From Ga0077555 sp050250755 (GTDB lineage: Bacteria; Pseudomonadota; Alphaproteobacteria; Rhizobiales; Hyphomicrobiaceae), in contig JBFWOB010000033.1 of the NCBI GenBank assembly GCA_050250755.1, positions 4,818-68,817 of the forward strand: a stretch of DNA of 64,000 nucleotides. Direction: 5' to 3'. The notes below the pieces were generated by a model that had not been told where the DNA came from, ran no database searches, and saw only the letters and a program-made list of their open reading frames with translations. A program made the translations under genes and the position numbers. Below, one piece after another: positions 44,524 through 54,342 of the stretch (position 1 is the stretch's first letter; every line of letters starts with the position of its first letter).

Positions 44524-46077
44524 GTGCTTTTGATCGGACGACATCTCGTTCATCCGATGGCAGGCCAGCACGCAATGCTCAACATCCCGGGGCACCCAAT
44601 CTCCACCGCATCTCTCGAGCACGCTCTGGCCAGCGCCAGGGCGCATCGCCCCGATCGCACCCAGCGAAAGGGCCGTGTCACTCCTCTCGTTGTGGCCGGC
44701 GTCATCGGGGCTGCCGAACTCGTAGTGCTCGCGCTTACGGGCTTTGCGACCGCCATCGGTTGGCTGGGCGCCGAAGATGCGCTTTCCACCCATTATGCCA
44801 TTGCCATTCTCGCCACGGCACTCGCCGGCGTCGTCATCTCGGAGCGACTGGGCCTCTACGCTGTGGCGAGCCTCCGCTCTCCGCTGCGGCACCTCTGGCG
44901 CATCATGATGGCATGGGCCGCCGCGCTCGGCCTGCTGCTCGGAGCCATGTTCCTGCTCAAGATTGGCTATGAGTTCTCGCGTGCCTGGCTCACGCTTTGG
45001 CTCGGCATCGGACTGATCGCCATCCTCTGCTGCCGCGCGGCAGCACGTGAGGTGGTGCGCGATCTCTCCAACCAGGGCCGCCTCAACAGACGTGCCGTCG
45101 TGTTCGGGGCCGGTGAGGCGGGCGCCACTCTCGTCACCCAGATCGAGGCGGACGCCGACACCGATGTGCGTATCGCTGGCGTCTTCGACGACCGCGGTGG
45201 CGATCGCGTGGCGGACCGTCTTGCTGGGTATCCGCTGCTCGGCAACGTCGATCAGCTCGTTGCGTTCTGCCGCAGCAACGAGATCGACCTGCTCATTCTC
45301 TCATTGCCTGTGACGGCCGAGCGCCGCCTGCTGGAGATCCTCAAGAAGCTCTGGGTGTTGCCGGTCGACATTCGTCTCGCGGCCCACGCCAGTTCGCTGC
45401 GTTTCAGCCCGCGTGCCTATAGCCACGTCGGGTCCGTGCCGCTACTCGACATCCTCGATCGGCCGCTGGACGAGTGGGACCGGTTGCTTAAGGCCACCTT
45501 CGACCGCGTCGTCGCCTCATTGACCTTGATTGCTCTCGCGCCCGTCATGCTTCTCGTCGCGCTCGCGGTTCGCCTCGACAGCAAAGGGCCGGCGTTCTTC
45601 CGGCAGAAGCGCCTCGGCTTCAACAACGAGGTAATCGATGTCTGGAAGTTCCGCTCGATGTTTACCGATCAATCGGACGCGACCGCCAGCCGTCTGGTCA
45701 CCAAAGGCGATCCACGGGTCACACGCGTCGGCCGCGTCATTCGCAAGACTTCTCTCGACGAGTTGCCGCAGCTCTTCAATGTGCTCACCGGCACGCTGTC
45801 GCTGGTCGGGCCGCGGCCACATGCGCTCCACGCCAAGGCGGCGGATCGGCTCTACCACGAGGTCGCTGACGGCTACTTCGCGCGTCACAAGGTGAAGCCC
45901 GGCATCACTGGTCTGGCCCAGATCCGTGGCTGGCGTGGCGAGACCGATACCGAGGACAAGCTCAAGGGCCGCATCGCGTCGGACCTCGAATACATCGAGA
46001 GCTGGTCGCTGCTCCTCGACGCCTACATTCTCGCGCGAACCCCGATCGCGCTGCTCAAGTCGGAAAACGCGTACTGA
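44524..46077 (+). CDS. Undecaprenyl-phosphate glucose phosphotransferase (WcaJ/PssY type)
   Basis: Initiates exopolysaccharide repeat-unit assembly by moving a hexose-1-phosphate onto undecaprenyl phosphate. The product is up to 517 aa (GTG at 44524; ATG at 44557 or 44575 are shorter options). Four N-terminal helices lead into a Rossmann CoA_binding_3 domain (RRAVVFGAGEAGATLVTQIE). The C-terminal catalytic Bac_transf domain has FRQKRLGFNNEVIDVWKFRSM, KTSLDELPQLFNVLTGTLSLVGPRPHA and KPGITGLAQIRGWRGETDT. The HALHAK and GWRGET features are those of glucose-type enzymes; the actual sugar is inference. Confidence 0.92.
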   Translation: MLLIGRHLVHPMAGQHAMLNIPGHPISTASLEHALASARAHRPDRTQRKGRVTPLVVAGVIGAAELVVLALTGFATAIGWLGAEDALSTHYAIAILATALAGVVISERLGLYAVASLRSPLRHLWRIMMAWAAALGLLLGAMFLLKIGYEFSRAWLTLWLGIGLIAILCCRAAAREVVRDLSNQGRLNRRAVVFGAGEAGATLVTQIEADADTDVRIAGVFDDRGGDRVADRLAGYPLLGNVDQLVAFCRSNEIDLLILSLPVTAERRLLEILKKLWVLPVDIRLAAHASSLRFSPRAYSHVGSVPLLDILDRPLDEWDRLLKATFDRVVASLTLIALAPVMLLVALAVRLDSKGPAFFRQKRLGFNNEVIDVWKFRSMFTDQSDATASRLVTKGDPRVTRVGRVIRKTSLDELPQLFNVLTGTLSLVGPRPHALHAKAADRLYHEVADGYFARHKVKPGITGLAQIRGWRGETDTEDKLKGRIASDLEYIESWSLLLDAYILARTPIALLKSENAY

Positions 46078-46101
46078 TCCGGCACGCGAGGAGCTGCAGA
46101 C

Positions 46102-47361
46102 ATGGGTAACGTCGCTGTCATCGGGCACACTTTCGAGCCCGCCTCGCCAAACCGAGGCTTGACGATCAGCACGTCGGGTCTTGGCCGTTTTGGTGTGTTC
46201 GTCGCGGTGGTAGCGTCGGGTGTCGTCTTCAGCGAGCCCGCGCCCGTCGATCTCCTCATGCTTGGCTTGGTGGTGCTGCTGCCGCTTCTACGGTTGCAGC
46301 GCCTTGCTCCCGGCATGATGCTGCAGCTCATGCTGTGGCTCGGCTGCGGGGTGGGTGCGCTGATCGCGTCCTGCCTCTCCCGGGACCTCGGAAATTCCGC
46401 GCGCCACACGGGCATCTCGTTCTATCTCTATGCAGCGTTCCTGGTGCTCGCAGCATTCGTGGCGCTCAGACCTGACCGGCACGCGCGCCTCATCCTGAAT
46501 GCTTGGGTCATTGCGGCGATGATTGCCGCCAGCGCCGGATTGATCGGCTACTTCCATCTGCTGCCTGGCGCGTTCGAGCTCTTCACCCGCTATGATCGCG
46601 CGGCAGGTACCTTCAAAGATCCCAACGTGCTCGGACCTTTCCTGGTGCCGGCGATCCTCTATCTTGGCCATCGCATGATCTATCGCGAGGGGCGTTGGCC
46701 GGTAGCGGATCTTGCAGGCTTCGGCGTGCTGGTCTTGGGTGTACTGCTCAGCTTCTCCCGCGGCGCGTGGTTCAACCTGGTGGTGGCCGCGGTGCTTTAT
46801 GCGGCCCTAACACTCGTGATTGTCGGGACGCCAGCGAAGCGCGCCCGTCTGGTTCTTCTCGCGATGATCGGAGCCACCCTTGCCGCTGCTGCCGTGCTGG
46901 GCGCCCTTCAGATCGACGAGGTTTCTCGCCTGCTTGCGGAACGCTCGACATTGACGCAAGGCTATGACGTTGGTCCTCAGGGCCGCTTCGGTGGCCAAGC
47001 CAAGGCGCTTGGCCTTATCCTGGCCAACCCACTCGGCCTCGGCGCCACGCAATTCAGCGAGCACTATCATCCAGAGGACGTGCACAACGTCTATCTGTCG
47101 ATGTTCCTGAATGCCGGTTGGCTTGGCGGGCTTCTCTACATCGCGGCTGTCGTCTCGACGATTACGGTTGGGCTTCGGCACGTGCTGAAGAGGACGCCGA
47201 CGCGCCCGCTCTTTCTGATCGCGCTCTGTGCCTTCATCGGGAACGTGGTCGAGGGTTTTGTGATCGACACCGATCACTGGCGCCATTTCTACATTCTACT
47301 CGCGCTCGCCTGGGGGCTGATGGACAATCCGTTCGGCGTCGGCGAGCGGCAGGTGCGCTGA
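46102..47361 (+). CDS. O-antigen ligase/polymerase family membrane protein (Wzy-like)
   Basis: Polytopic protein that polymerises or ligates surface polysaccharide units in the periplasm. The product is 419 aa with about 11 helices. The Wzy_C signature FKDPNVLGPFLVPAIL is followed by VLGVLLSFSRGAWFNLVVA, and the periplasmic loop holds QGRFGGQAKALGLILANPLGLGATQFSEHYHPEDVHNVYLSMFLNAGWLGG. These are standard for the family. It follows the phosphotransferase by 24 bp and closes the visible operon. With the co-polymerase at 40071 it completes a Wzx/Wzy-type set, apart from a Wzx flippase, which is not in this block. Confidence 0.88.
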   Translation: MGNVAVIGHTFEPASPNRGLTISTSGLGRFGVFVAVVASGVVFSEPAPVDLLMLGLVVLLPLLRLQRLAPGMMLQLMLWLGCGVGALIASCLSRDLGNSARHTGISFYLYAAFLVLAAFVALRPDRHARLILNAWVIAAMIAASAGLIGYFHLLPGAFELFTRYDRAAGTFKDPNVLGPFLVPAILYLGHRMIYREGRWPVADLAGFGVLVLGVLLSFSRGAWFNLVVAAVLYAALTLVIVGTPAKRARLVLLAMIGATLAAAAVLGALQIDEVSRLLAERSTLTQGYDVGPQGRFGGQAKALGLILANPLGLGATQFSEHYHPEDVHNVYLSMFLNAGWLGGLLYIAAVVSTITVGLRHVLKRTPTRPLFLIALCAFIGNVVEGFVIDTDHWRHFYILLALAWGLMDNPFGVGERQVR

Positions 47362-47412
47362 AGCGCATCCTGTCGCGGCCTCCAAGTCTCCCCGCGATCG
47401 GACCGACGACCT

Positions 47413-49215
47413 CTACCGGACGGACGAGCGTATCGATCGGCTTTGCGGCCGCCCGGCGCTCTGTGCGGCCTCGAGAAACTCGTGGCGAAATTCGTCGCGC
47501 CGCTCATGGATCGAGGCAATGACGGGGCCCGTCGGAATGCCGATCCCAACGAGAACCGCCTCCGACAATTGCAGGCTGGCCTCGATTGTCTCCGGTACCG
47601 CATCGGTTACTCCGATCGAATAGAGGTGGCGTGCGTGCTCCGCATCCCGGGCGCGTGCGACGATGGTCAATTCAGGCCACTCATGACGCACGCTTTCAAC
47701 GATGTTGTTGATCGCCTTCTGGTCATGGATCGTCAGCACGAGCGCCTTCGCAACGTCGAGACCACAACGCTCGAGATAGCCGGGCTCAGTCGCGTCACCG
47801 AAGTAGATCGGCCGCCCGCGACGCCGCTCGTCGGCAACCGTCGATACGTCGCTGTCCGTCGCGATATAGGCTTGGCCGTGCCGCTCGAGCATGTCGGCGA
47901 CGAGCCTGCCGACCCGTCCATATCCGACAACAATGGTATGGTTGGTTTCGCTCAGAGGCGGCAGCGCGAGCTCGGCAGGAGGCGGATCCGTGACTTGTCC
48001 AGCCGCCTTGCGTCCCAGGTAATGAAGAACGGGGATCAGCGCCATACCGAGGGCCGTCACCGCGAGTGCAAATCCGGCGACCGCATCGCTCACGATGTTG
48101 GCGGCACTCGCCAACCCTATGCCGACGAAGGCGAACTCTCCACCCGGCCCGAGGATGGGGCTGACCTCGAAGGCGATGGCGCGCGGCAGCCGGAAATAGC
48201 GAATGAGCGGAAAGACGATAGCCGTTTTCACCGCGATCAGCAGGAGAACCGCAGCGCCGATTTCCATTGGATGCGAGAGCACGGCCCGCACGTCGATACG
48301 CATGCCAATCGTGAAAAAGAATACGCCGAGCAGCAACGCTTTGAACGGCTCAATGATGATCTCGATGTGCTTGCGGTACTCGGTCTCCGCCAGCATCAGG
48401 CCCGCAACGAACGCACCGAGTGCCATGGAGAGCCCGGCGATTGCCGCCCCGACGCCGGAGCCGACGACAACGAAAAGCGTGGCCGCAATGAAAAGCTCTG
48501 ACGCTCCGGTCTCCGCGACGAGCCGCAGAAACGGCCGCAGCACATAACGGCCAATGGCCACGATCACGAGCAATGCGACCAAGGCTTGCGCCAGGGCGGT
48601 TGCAATACCAGCCAGGATCGCCCCGGAACTTGACGCCCCGTCGGCCATACCGAGCGCGGCGATGATGAGAAACAGTGGAATGACCGCGAGATCCTGTGCC
48701 AGCAGCACCGAGAAGGCCGCACGGCCAGCCGATGTCGACAGCCGTCGCTGCTGCGACAGCACCTCGAGCACGATCGCTGTGGAGGACAGCGCAAAGCACA
48801 GGCCGAGCACAACAGCGGCTGCCGGCTTGGTGCCGATCAGCATCAATCCCCCGGAGAGCACCGTGGAAGTTATGACGACTTGCAAGCCGCCGAGCCCAAA
48901 GACGAGCCGCCGCATCGTCGACAATCGCTGAACCGATAGTTCCAGGCCGATCAGGAAGAGCAGAAAGACCACGCCGAATTCAGCGATACCGGCAACATGC
49001 TGCGCGTCCCTGATCGTCAGCCATCGCAGGAGCGGCCACTCGTATTCGAGCGAGCCCAGTCCAAGGGGGCCAATGATTGCGCCGGCAGCCAAATATCCCA
49101 ATACCGGACTGATCCCAAGACGCCGCACGATAGGGACTACAATTCCTGCAGTCCCCAGGACGAGAAGAGGATCGACGAACGCCTCGAAATTGATTCCAGC
49201 AGATGCCAAAGACAC
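47413..49215 (-). CDS. CPA2-family monovalent cation:proton antiporter with TrkA-N domain (Kef/Ybal type)
   Basis: Inner-membrane K+ or Na+/H+ exchanger with a regulatory NAD-binding domain. The 600-aa product has about 12 helices (VVFLLFLIGLELSVQRLSTMR, AFSVLLAQDLAVIPLFLII, GAFVAGLMLAETEYRKHIE). The Rossmann TrkA-N domain then starts at TIVVGYGRVGRLVADMLERHG and ends in a short tail. The start is GTG at 49215 without a clear ribosome site, so the N-terminus is uncertain. It is convergent with the O-antigen ligase gene. Confidence 0.93.
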   Translation of the reverse strand: MSLASAGINFEAFVDPLLVLGTAGIVVPIVRRLGISPVLGYLAAGAIIGPLGLGSLEYEWPLLRWLTIRDAQHVAGIAEFGVVFLLFLIGLELSVQRLSTMRRLVFGLGGLQVVITSTVLSGGLMLIGTKPAAAVVLGLCFALSSTAIVLEVLSQQRRLSTSAGRAAFSVLLAQDLAVIPLFLIIAALGMADGASSSGAILAGIATALAQALVALLVIVAIGRYVLRPFLRLVAETGASELFIAATLFVVVGSGVGAAIAGLSMALGAFVAGLMLAETEYRKHIEIIIEPFKALLLGVFFFTIGMRIDVRAVLSHPMEIGAAVLLLIAVKTAIVFPLIRYFRLPRAIAFEVSPILGPGGEFAFVGIGLASAANIVSDAVAGFALAVTALGMALIPVLHYLGRKAAGQVTDPPPAELALPPLSETNHTIVVGYGRVGRLVADMLERHGQAYIATDSDVSTVADERRRGRPIYFGDATEPGYLERCGLDVAKALVLTIHDQKAINNIVESVRHEWPELTIVARARDAEHARHLYSIGVTDAVPETIEASLQLSEAVLVGIGIPTGPVIASIHERRDEFRHEFLEAAQSAGRPQSRSIRSSVR

Positions 49216-49352
49216 CCCATTTGGTGAGCGTTAAAGGAAAGGCGTAACAACTCAACCCGACACAGCAAGCACCGGCTTAGCCTTCGTACAGCACGCACTG
49301 GCATGCTCTACGGCAGCAAACCCTCGGCGCCCAACCGCCGTTGGGCTTCAAC

Positions 49353-50042
49353 TTATTCTTCCAGTATGAACCGAGTGAGTTCGTCGGGTGTCGACAGCAT
49401 AGGGTAATGGCCCGTGTCGATCACGTGCCACCGGCCTTTCAACCGGTCACAGGCGCGCCGAATGTGGGGCTCCCCGGGGTTGGGTGCCTCTGAGCAATAG
49501 AGCACGGCTGTCTTCCATGGCATATCCCAGAAGCGGGGCAGCTTGACGGGTTCATAGAAGACGCCGCGCGGATGCAGCGTCACGCGATCGGCCGCCCACT
49601 GCTTCGTCGTCTCGTCCAAGCCCGCGAACAAGCGGTCGGCGGCGTCTTTGCGGTCAGGCCCGATGGCGATCTCGCCCTCGATGCTGGCGGGGCGCTTGAC
49701 GATGTCGCGGATCTTCTCGCCATCGAAGAGCGCGAGTGCGTCTGCGAACACGACGCGAGAGACACGCTCTGGCGCGCGCTCGGCTGCTGCGGCGATCACC
49801 ATTCCGCCGGATGACGTGCCGACAAGGACGACATCCTTCAAATCCTCGTAGCGCAATAGCTCGGCAATCTCCTCGCCGTGCGTCTCCGTCGTGATGCCCG
49901 GGCGCATGGCGCCGCTGCGCTCGGCGCAACCGTCGAGGGTTGGTGCGTAAACGGCGTGGCCCGCATCGCGTAACCGACTGGCAATGCGTTGCCAGATCCA
50001 GCCACCCTGATAGGCTCCGTGAACAAGGACGAAAGTCGTCAT
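49353..50042 (-). CDS. Alpha/beta hydrolase (hydroxynitrile-lyase/esterase-like)
   Basis: A 229-aa alpha/beta hydrolase close in layout to plant-type methyl-ester esterases and hydroxynitrile lyases. The oxyanion region is FVLVHGAYQGGWIWQRIASRL, the nucleophile elbow VLVGTSSGGMVIAAAAE, and the catalytic His is in VIDTGHYPMLSTPDEL. A GGAG site precedes the ATG. It is the last of three minus-strand genes (LLM monooxygenase, SDR, hydrolase) with gaps of 84 and 31 bp, so it is probably part of one pathway. Natural substrate unknown. Confidence 0.86.
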   Translation of the reverse strand: MTTFVLVHGAYQGGWIWQRIASRLRDAGHAVYAPTLDGCAERSGAMRPGITTETHGEEIAELLRYEDLKDVVLVGTSSGGMVIAAAAERAPERVSRVVFADALALFDGEKIRDIVKRPASIEGEIAIGPDRKDAADRLFAGLDETTKQWAADRVTLHPRGVFYEPVKLPRFWDMPWKTAVLYCSEAPNPGEPHIRRACDRLKGRWHVIDTGHYPMLSTPDELTRFILEE

Positions 50043-50073
50043 TTCGGCTCCATGCTGCGCGAATAGAGATAGA

Positions 50074-50838
50074 TTAAAGGCCGCCGGTCACGTCGATGGT
50101 GAGACCGGTAACGAAATCGGCGTGAGACGATGCGAGGAATGCGATGACATTGGCCTGATCAACGGCGTGCGCCATGCGCCGGAGGGGCGTGCGCGCAATG
50201 TCAGCTTCCCGCTTTTCCGGTGGCTGCTGTTCCCAGCGCGGCCCGATCCGCTCGGTCAGCGTCATGGATGGCGCGATGGCATTCACGTTCACGCCGTGGG
50301 GACCAAGCTCGCTGGCAAGTTTGGTGGTGAAGGCAATGATGCCACCTTTCGCCGCCGCATAGGCGGACGAGGAGGCAACGCTTTTCCCGCGTCCCGCAAT
50401 CGATGCGATATTGACGATCTTGCCGCTCTTCTGGCGTTTCATGATCGGAATAACGGCATGCGTGAACAGAAACGTGCCGTTCAGATTGAAATCGACGACC
50501 GCCTGCCAATCGGCAAGTGTCAGCTCGTCCGTTTCGGCGGCGGGCTTCGCGATAATTGTCGATCCACCGACGGCGTTGACGAGAATATCGACGCTGCCGA
50601 AACGCTGCGCGACATCGCCGACGACGCCATCCACCTGCCGATCGTCGAGCGCGTTGGCATTGTATGGGTACGCCGTGCCGCCTGCAGCGGCGATCTCGGA
50701 CGCCGCCGCCTCCAGACGTTCCTTGTTGGTGTCGACAAGCGCGACGGAACCACCTTCGCGCGCGATGATGTCGGCTGTCGCGCGGCCGATGCCGCTCGCT
50801 GCCGCAGTGATCAGTGCGACCCGCCCCTGGAAGCGCAT
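50074..50838 (-). CDS. Short-chain dehydrogenase/reductase
   Basis: NAD(P)-dependent oxidoreductase of the classical SDR type. The 254-aa product has the cofactor motif ALITAAASGIGRATADIIA (a TAAASGIG version of TGxxxGxG) and an Asp after beta-2 (VALVDTN), which suggests NAD preference. The NNAG-position stretch is LVNAVGG, and the catalytic Tyr-Lys is in SSAYAAAKGGIIAFTTK. It ends in the usual DVTGGL. A GGAGGAGA site precedes the ATG. It lies between the LLM monooxygenase and the hydrolase. Substrate unknown. Confidence 0.92.
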   Translation of the reverse strand: MRFQGRVALITAAASGIGRATADIIAREGGSVALVDTNKERLEAAASEIAAAGGTAYPYNANALDDRQVDGVVGDVAQRFGSVDILVNAVGGSTIIAKPAAETDELTLADWQAVVDFNLNGTFLFTHAVIPIMKRQKSGKIVNIASIAGRGKSVASSSAYAAAKGGIIAFTTKLASELGPHGVNVNAIAPSMTLTERIGPRWEQQPPEKREADIARTPLRRMAHAVDQANVIAFLASSHADFVTGLTIDVTGGL

Positions 50839-50922
50839 GGCCGTCTCCTCCGGTCGTTTCGTTGTCGTTTACCAAATTGTCCGGCCTAGATGCTGTGGAT
50901 GTCCAGCGGCAATACGAGTCTT

Positions 50923-52119
50923 CTAAGCTCGACCCATGGGAAGTCGGAGTCCTGCCTCGACCATCAAGGGCAGCACCGCCTCGCCGAAATAGGCGAGATC
51001 GGGCGCAAAGTCGTAAAACGTGAGCTGCACGCCATCACATCCAGCGTTCTTCAGCTGAATGAACCCGTCGACGATCTGCTCTGGTGACCCAACGAGATGC
51101 AGATTGCCGCCCAAGGCGCGGTGGAGTCGCTCCGCCTTGCTCCATGATTGTGCGTCGCCGGCGCGTCCGTGCGCGGCGAAACCCTCCACCGCGGCTGCGT
51201 CTGCTGCAGCAACGATCGCATCACGATAGGCGATAGCCTCGCGCTCCGTCGGTCGACACACGACCATGGGATTGATGATCGTGCGTATCTCGCGTCCTAC
51301 GCGTGTCGCCGCATCGCGAATTGCCTGAGCATGGGCCGGCACACTCTCGACAGCATGGGCAAGCTGGTTGCCGGACGGGCTGGTGATGAAGACGAGATCC
51401 GAGTGCTGTGCCGCGTACGCAATGCCGGCGGGCGAACCTGTAGCGTTTACGAGAACGGGCCGCCCAAAACGTGGCTTCGGCGTGATGAAGGCGTCCTCCA
51501 TGGCCCAGAAGGGGCCATCGACGGTCAGATTTTCGGTGCCCGTCCAAAGCTGCTTCAGGCGCTCAGTGAAGACAGACGCCATCTCATAGCGGCGATCATG
51601 CTCAATCTTCGTCATGCCGAACATGGCCGGCTCGCGGGCGGCATATCCAGTCACGATATTGGCGCCCCACCTGCCTCCCGAGATGTGATCTAGCGTGGCG
51701 CCGAATTTGGCGAGATGGACCGGATGCCACGGGCCGTAGAGGATATGGATCGTCGATATCAGAAGAATGCGCTTGGTAATGGCGGCGAGCGCCGACACGG
51801 TCATGAAGCTGTCGATCGAGATCTCGCGATAACGGATGTCACCTCCGTAGCCGCCCTTCGAGGTCCATTGCGCGAGACCAAAAACGAGATCGAACCCGAG
51901 ATTTTCGGCCTGGCACGTGAGAGCTGCGTTGTAGTCGAACGTCCAGCTTGTCGTGCGCGGCAACGTCGAAGGCGACCAACCGCCGTCCTGGATCGGCAGG
52001 AAGAGGCCAAGCATCAACGGCTGGCGCATAACCTCCGCGAGCGGGCTGCCGGGAATGTGCGCGGGACTCGCGTCGATTGGTGCGTTGGGTGTGGAGTTCG
52101 GTGAGCGGGTGACCATCAT
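50923..52119 (-). CDS. RutA/SfnG-like FMN-dependent monooxygenase (LLM class)
   Basis: Luciferase-superfamily enzyme of the group containing the uracil-ring-opening RutA and the dimethylsulfone monooxygenase SfnG. The product is 398 aa. Shared features are LMLGLFLPIQDGGWS, TFDYNAALTCQAENLGFDLVF, LDHISGGRWGANIVTGYAAREPAMFGM, HDRRYEMASVFTERLKQLW and, near the end, GVQLTFYDFAPDLAYFGEAVLPLM. No rut or sfn partners are adjacent, so neither name is assigned. An AGGGGG site precedes the ATG. It leads the minus-strand operon and is divergent from the methyltransferase gene across about 200 bp. FMNH2 must come from elsewhere. Confidence 0.87.
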   Translation of the reverse strand: MMVTRSPNSTPNAPIDASPAHIPGSPLAEVMRQPLMLGLFLPIQDGGWSPSTLPRTTSWTFDYNAALTCQAENLGFDLVFGLAQWTSKGGYGGDIRYREISIDSFMTVSALAAITKRILLISTIHILYGPWHPVHLAKFGATLDHISGGRWGANIVTGYAAREPAMFGMTKIEHDRRYEMASVFTERLKQLWTGTENLTVDGPFWAMEDAFITPKPRFGRPVLVNATGSPAGIAYAAQHSDLVFITSPSGNQLAHAVESVPAHAQAIRDAATRVGREIRTIINPMVVCRPTEREAIAYRDAIVAAADAAAVEGFAAHGRAGDAQSWSKAERLHRALGGNLHLVGSPEQIVDGFIQLKNAGCDGVQLTFYDFAPDLAYFGEAVLPLMVEAGLRLPMGRA

Positions 52120-52316
52120 ACCCCCTGAGCGGTCTCGCGGCTCTCGCCAAGGTGCGTCACGGTCGGCGTTCGGCCAAGCGCATAGCGTCTTGCCATGATG
52201 CCGACAGCGCCGTCCGGACTGTCAACCCCAGACGGGCCGATCCGGCCTCGGCTCACCGGCCATTGCGTCGCTTCGAAGTCTAGGGGACACTTTCGAAAAC
52301 GCGAGAGGAACCCCAG

Positions 52317-53327
52317 ATGAGCCAACCGACCGATCGCCAGCCCGTGACCACAGTCCGCTTACAAAATATCGCGCAGTCGTACGGCCAATCCGCGGCGCTG
52401 ATGGCGGCTGTCGAACTCGGTGTGTTCACCGCGATTGCCAAAGGCGCAGGCACATTCGACGAAATCGCGAACGCCGTCGGCATCCTGCCGACGAACGCCG
52501 AACGTTTGGTGGTGCTGCTCAGCGCGGCGGGCCTCGTGGAGAATGATGGCGGACGTCTCAAGAATGCGGGGGACGTACAGCGATTTCTGGTCGAAGGCGA
52601 GCCCGGCTACATGGGGCCATGGATCACCTTCACCAAACCGCAATGGAACGAATGGGGCCGTCTCGCCGAGCACCTGCGCACGAAAACACTGAAGAGAATG
52701 GGCTCGATTGGCGGCTTCACGATCGAAGATGCCCGCCGCTATCACAAGGCAACCTATTCCATTGGCATGGGCGCAGGGCGCCGCTTCGTGCGGCACGTCG
52801 ATCTATCGCAGCGCAAACGCATCATGGATATTGGTGGAGGCTCGGGCGCCTATTGCATTCAGGCGGCGAAGCAACATCCACAGATCCGCTGCATCGTCCT
52901 CGATTTGCCGCCCGTGGTGGTCGTGGCCCGGGAGTTCCTTGCCGAGAACGGCGTCGCCGACCGCGTGACGGCCGAGCCGTGCAATTTCGTGACGGACCCT
53001 TTCCCGACCGATTGCGATGTGGCGGTCATGGCATCGAACCTGCCCATGTACTCGCGCGAGATCATCGCTTCGGTCATCCAGAAAGCGCACGACGCGTTGC
53101 TGCCGGGCGGCCAGATGCACTTGATCGGCGAGACCACGAACAACGATCGCACGGGCCCGTGGGGACCGGCGTACTGGGGGCTTGGGCAGGCCATCTCGGA
53201 GTCCGAAGGCGTGGCCCATTCCGAGGCTGATGTGATCGGTTACTTCGAAGCCGCCGGTTTCAAAGACGTACAGATCGTAGATTTCATTCCGGGCTCGCTC
53301 AGCCGCATCGTTGGGACGAAAACCTAA
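52317..53327 (+). CDS. SAM-dependent O-methyltransferase-like protein (dimerisation plus class I domain)
   Basis: A 336-aa protein with the two-domain plan of plant- and ASMT-type small-molecule methyltransferases. An N-terminal winged-helix dimerisation domain (ALMAAVELGVFTAIAKGAGT, GILPTNAERLVVLLSAAGL) is followed by the SAM-binding domain (RIMDIGGGSGAYCIQAAKQH, CIVLDLPPVVVVAREFLAE). A later loop, LLPGGQMHLIGETTN, holds the usual post-V strand. GAGGAA lies eight bases before the ATG. It is the first of three plus-strand genes, and its stop is 11 bp from the next. Substrate unknown, probably a hydroxyl or carboxyl of a small ring. Confidence 0.88.
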   Translation: MSQPTDRQPVTTVRLQNIAQSYGQSAALMAAVELGVFTAIAKGAGTFDEIANAVGILPTNAERLVVLLSAAGLVENDGGRLKNAGDVQRFLVEGEPGYMGPWITFTKPQWNEWGRLAEHLRTKTLKRMGSIGGFTIEDARRYHKATYSIGMGAGRRFVRHVDLSQRKRIMDIGGGSGAYCIQAAKQHPQIRCIVLDLPPVVVVAREFLAENGVADRVTAEPCNFVTDPFPTDCDVAVMASNLPMYSREIIASVIQKAHDALLPGGQMHLIGETTNNDRTGPWGPAYWGLGQAISESEGVAHSEADVIGYFEAAGFKDVQIVDFIPGSLSRIVGTKT

Positions 53328-53338
53328 GGGCGTCCGCC

Positions 53339-54301
53339 ATGTTTCACACCGCAGTCTGCGATCTTCTCGGGATCCAAGTCCCGATCCTTCAGGGTGCGAT
53401 GCAAGGCGGCGGCGGTGTCGAGTTGGTCGCCGCGGTCTCAAACGCAGGCGGACTGGGCGTACTGCCCACCTTCGGCGGAACGGACAAAAAGCTACGCGAC
53501 GACATCGCCGCGGTCCGGCAGCGAACGAGCCGGCCGTTCGGCGTCAACATCATGCCGATGGGGCGCGGCATCACCGAGCGATGCGTCGCCACGTGCATTG
53601 AGTTGGGCGTACCGATTGTCACCACCGGCCGCGCAGATCCCGGCGAGGCAGCCGTCGCCAAATTGAAGAAGGCCGGGATCAAGGTCGTTTCCGTGATTCC
53701 GACCGTCGAGCACGCCAAACGCATGGAAGCGGAAGGTGTGGACGCGATCGTCGCCTCTGGAACGGAAGCAGGTGGACACGTCGGAACCGTCGCCACGATG
53801 CCGCTCGTGCCGATGGTGGTCGACGCGGTGAAAATTCCTGTACTCGCAGCCGGCGGCATCGGCGATGCGCGCGGCTTTCTCGCCGCTTTCGCTCTCGGCG
53901 CGCAAGGCATCCAGATGGGGACGCGCTTCATGGCGACCGCCGAGTCGGACCTCAACGACTGGGGTCGCGAGCGGCTGCTCGAAATGCGCGAGACGGATAC
54001 TATCGTCACCCGCGCCATGACTGGCGCCACGGTTCGCTGCATCGCAACGGCCGAGATCACTGCCTACGAGAACGCCCTGACGCGCCGCGACACACCCGAG
54101 GGCGACGTGCAGGAATTGATGCGGGCCGTTCGCGCGACGCGCAATACCGAGCACAAGAGCCAAAGACGCCAATCTGCTGCCGGTCAGATCGCCGGCATGA
54201 TCAACGATGTACCGACCGTCGCCGACTTGATCGATGGCATGCTCGCAGAAGCGGCGCGGTTGGCGGAGCGACTGCCGGCCGTCGCCAAACGTATGGCCTG
54301 A
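53339..54301 (+). CDS. FMN-dependent nitronate monooxygenase-like protein
   Basis: A 320-aa TIM-barrel FMN protein of the NPD/NMO family. It has PILQGAMQGGGGVELVAAVSNAGGLGVL at the N-terminus, FGVNIMPMGRGITER, the catalytic/phosphate stretch IVASGTEAGGHVGTVATMPLVPMVVD, PVLAAGGIGDARGFLAAFALGAQGIQMGTRFMATAES and a C-terminal helical tail. It is related to, but clearly distinct from, the gene at 14355. It is in an operon with the methyltransferase and the LLM oxidoreductase. Nitronate, enoyl or quinone chemistry are all possible. Confidence 0.87.
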   Translation: MFHTAVCDLLGIQVPILQGAMQGGGGVELVAAVSNAGGLGVLPTFGGTDKKLRDDIAAVRQRTSRPFGVNIMPMGRGITERCVATCIELGVPIVTTGRADPGEAAVAKLKKAGIKVVSVIPTVEHAKRMEAEGVDAIVASGTEAGGHVGTVATMPLVPMVVDAVKIPVLAAGGIGDARGFLAAFALGAQGIQMGTRFMATAESDLNDWGRERLLEMRETDTIVTRAMTGATVRCIATAEITAYENALTRRDTPEGDVQELMRAVRATRNTEHKSQRRQSAAGQIAGMINDVPTVADLIDGMLAEAARLAERLPAVAKRMA

Positions 54302-54342
54302 TCTTTCGAACCAATGCCCGCCACCTTATGAGGAAGGGAACG

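Noticed and set aside
50923..52119. Naming the LLM enzyme RutA or SfnG
   Set aside because: It has the group's features, but rut partner genes (RutB, RutF) and sfn partners are absent nearby, so a specific name would over-claim.
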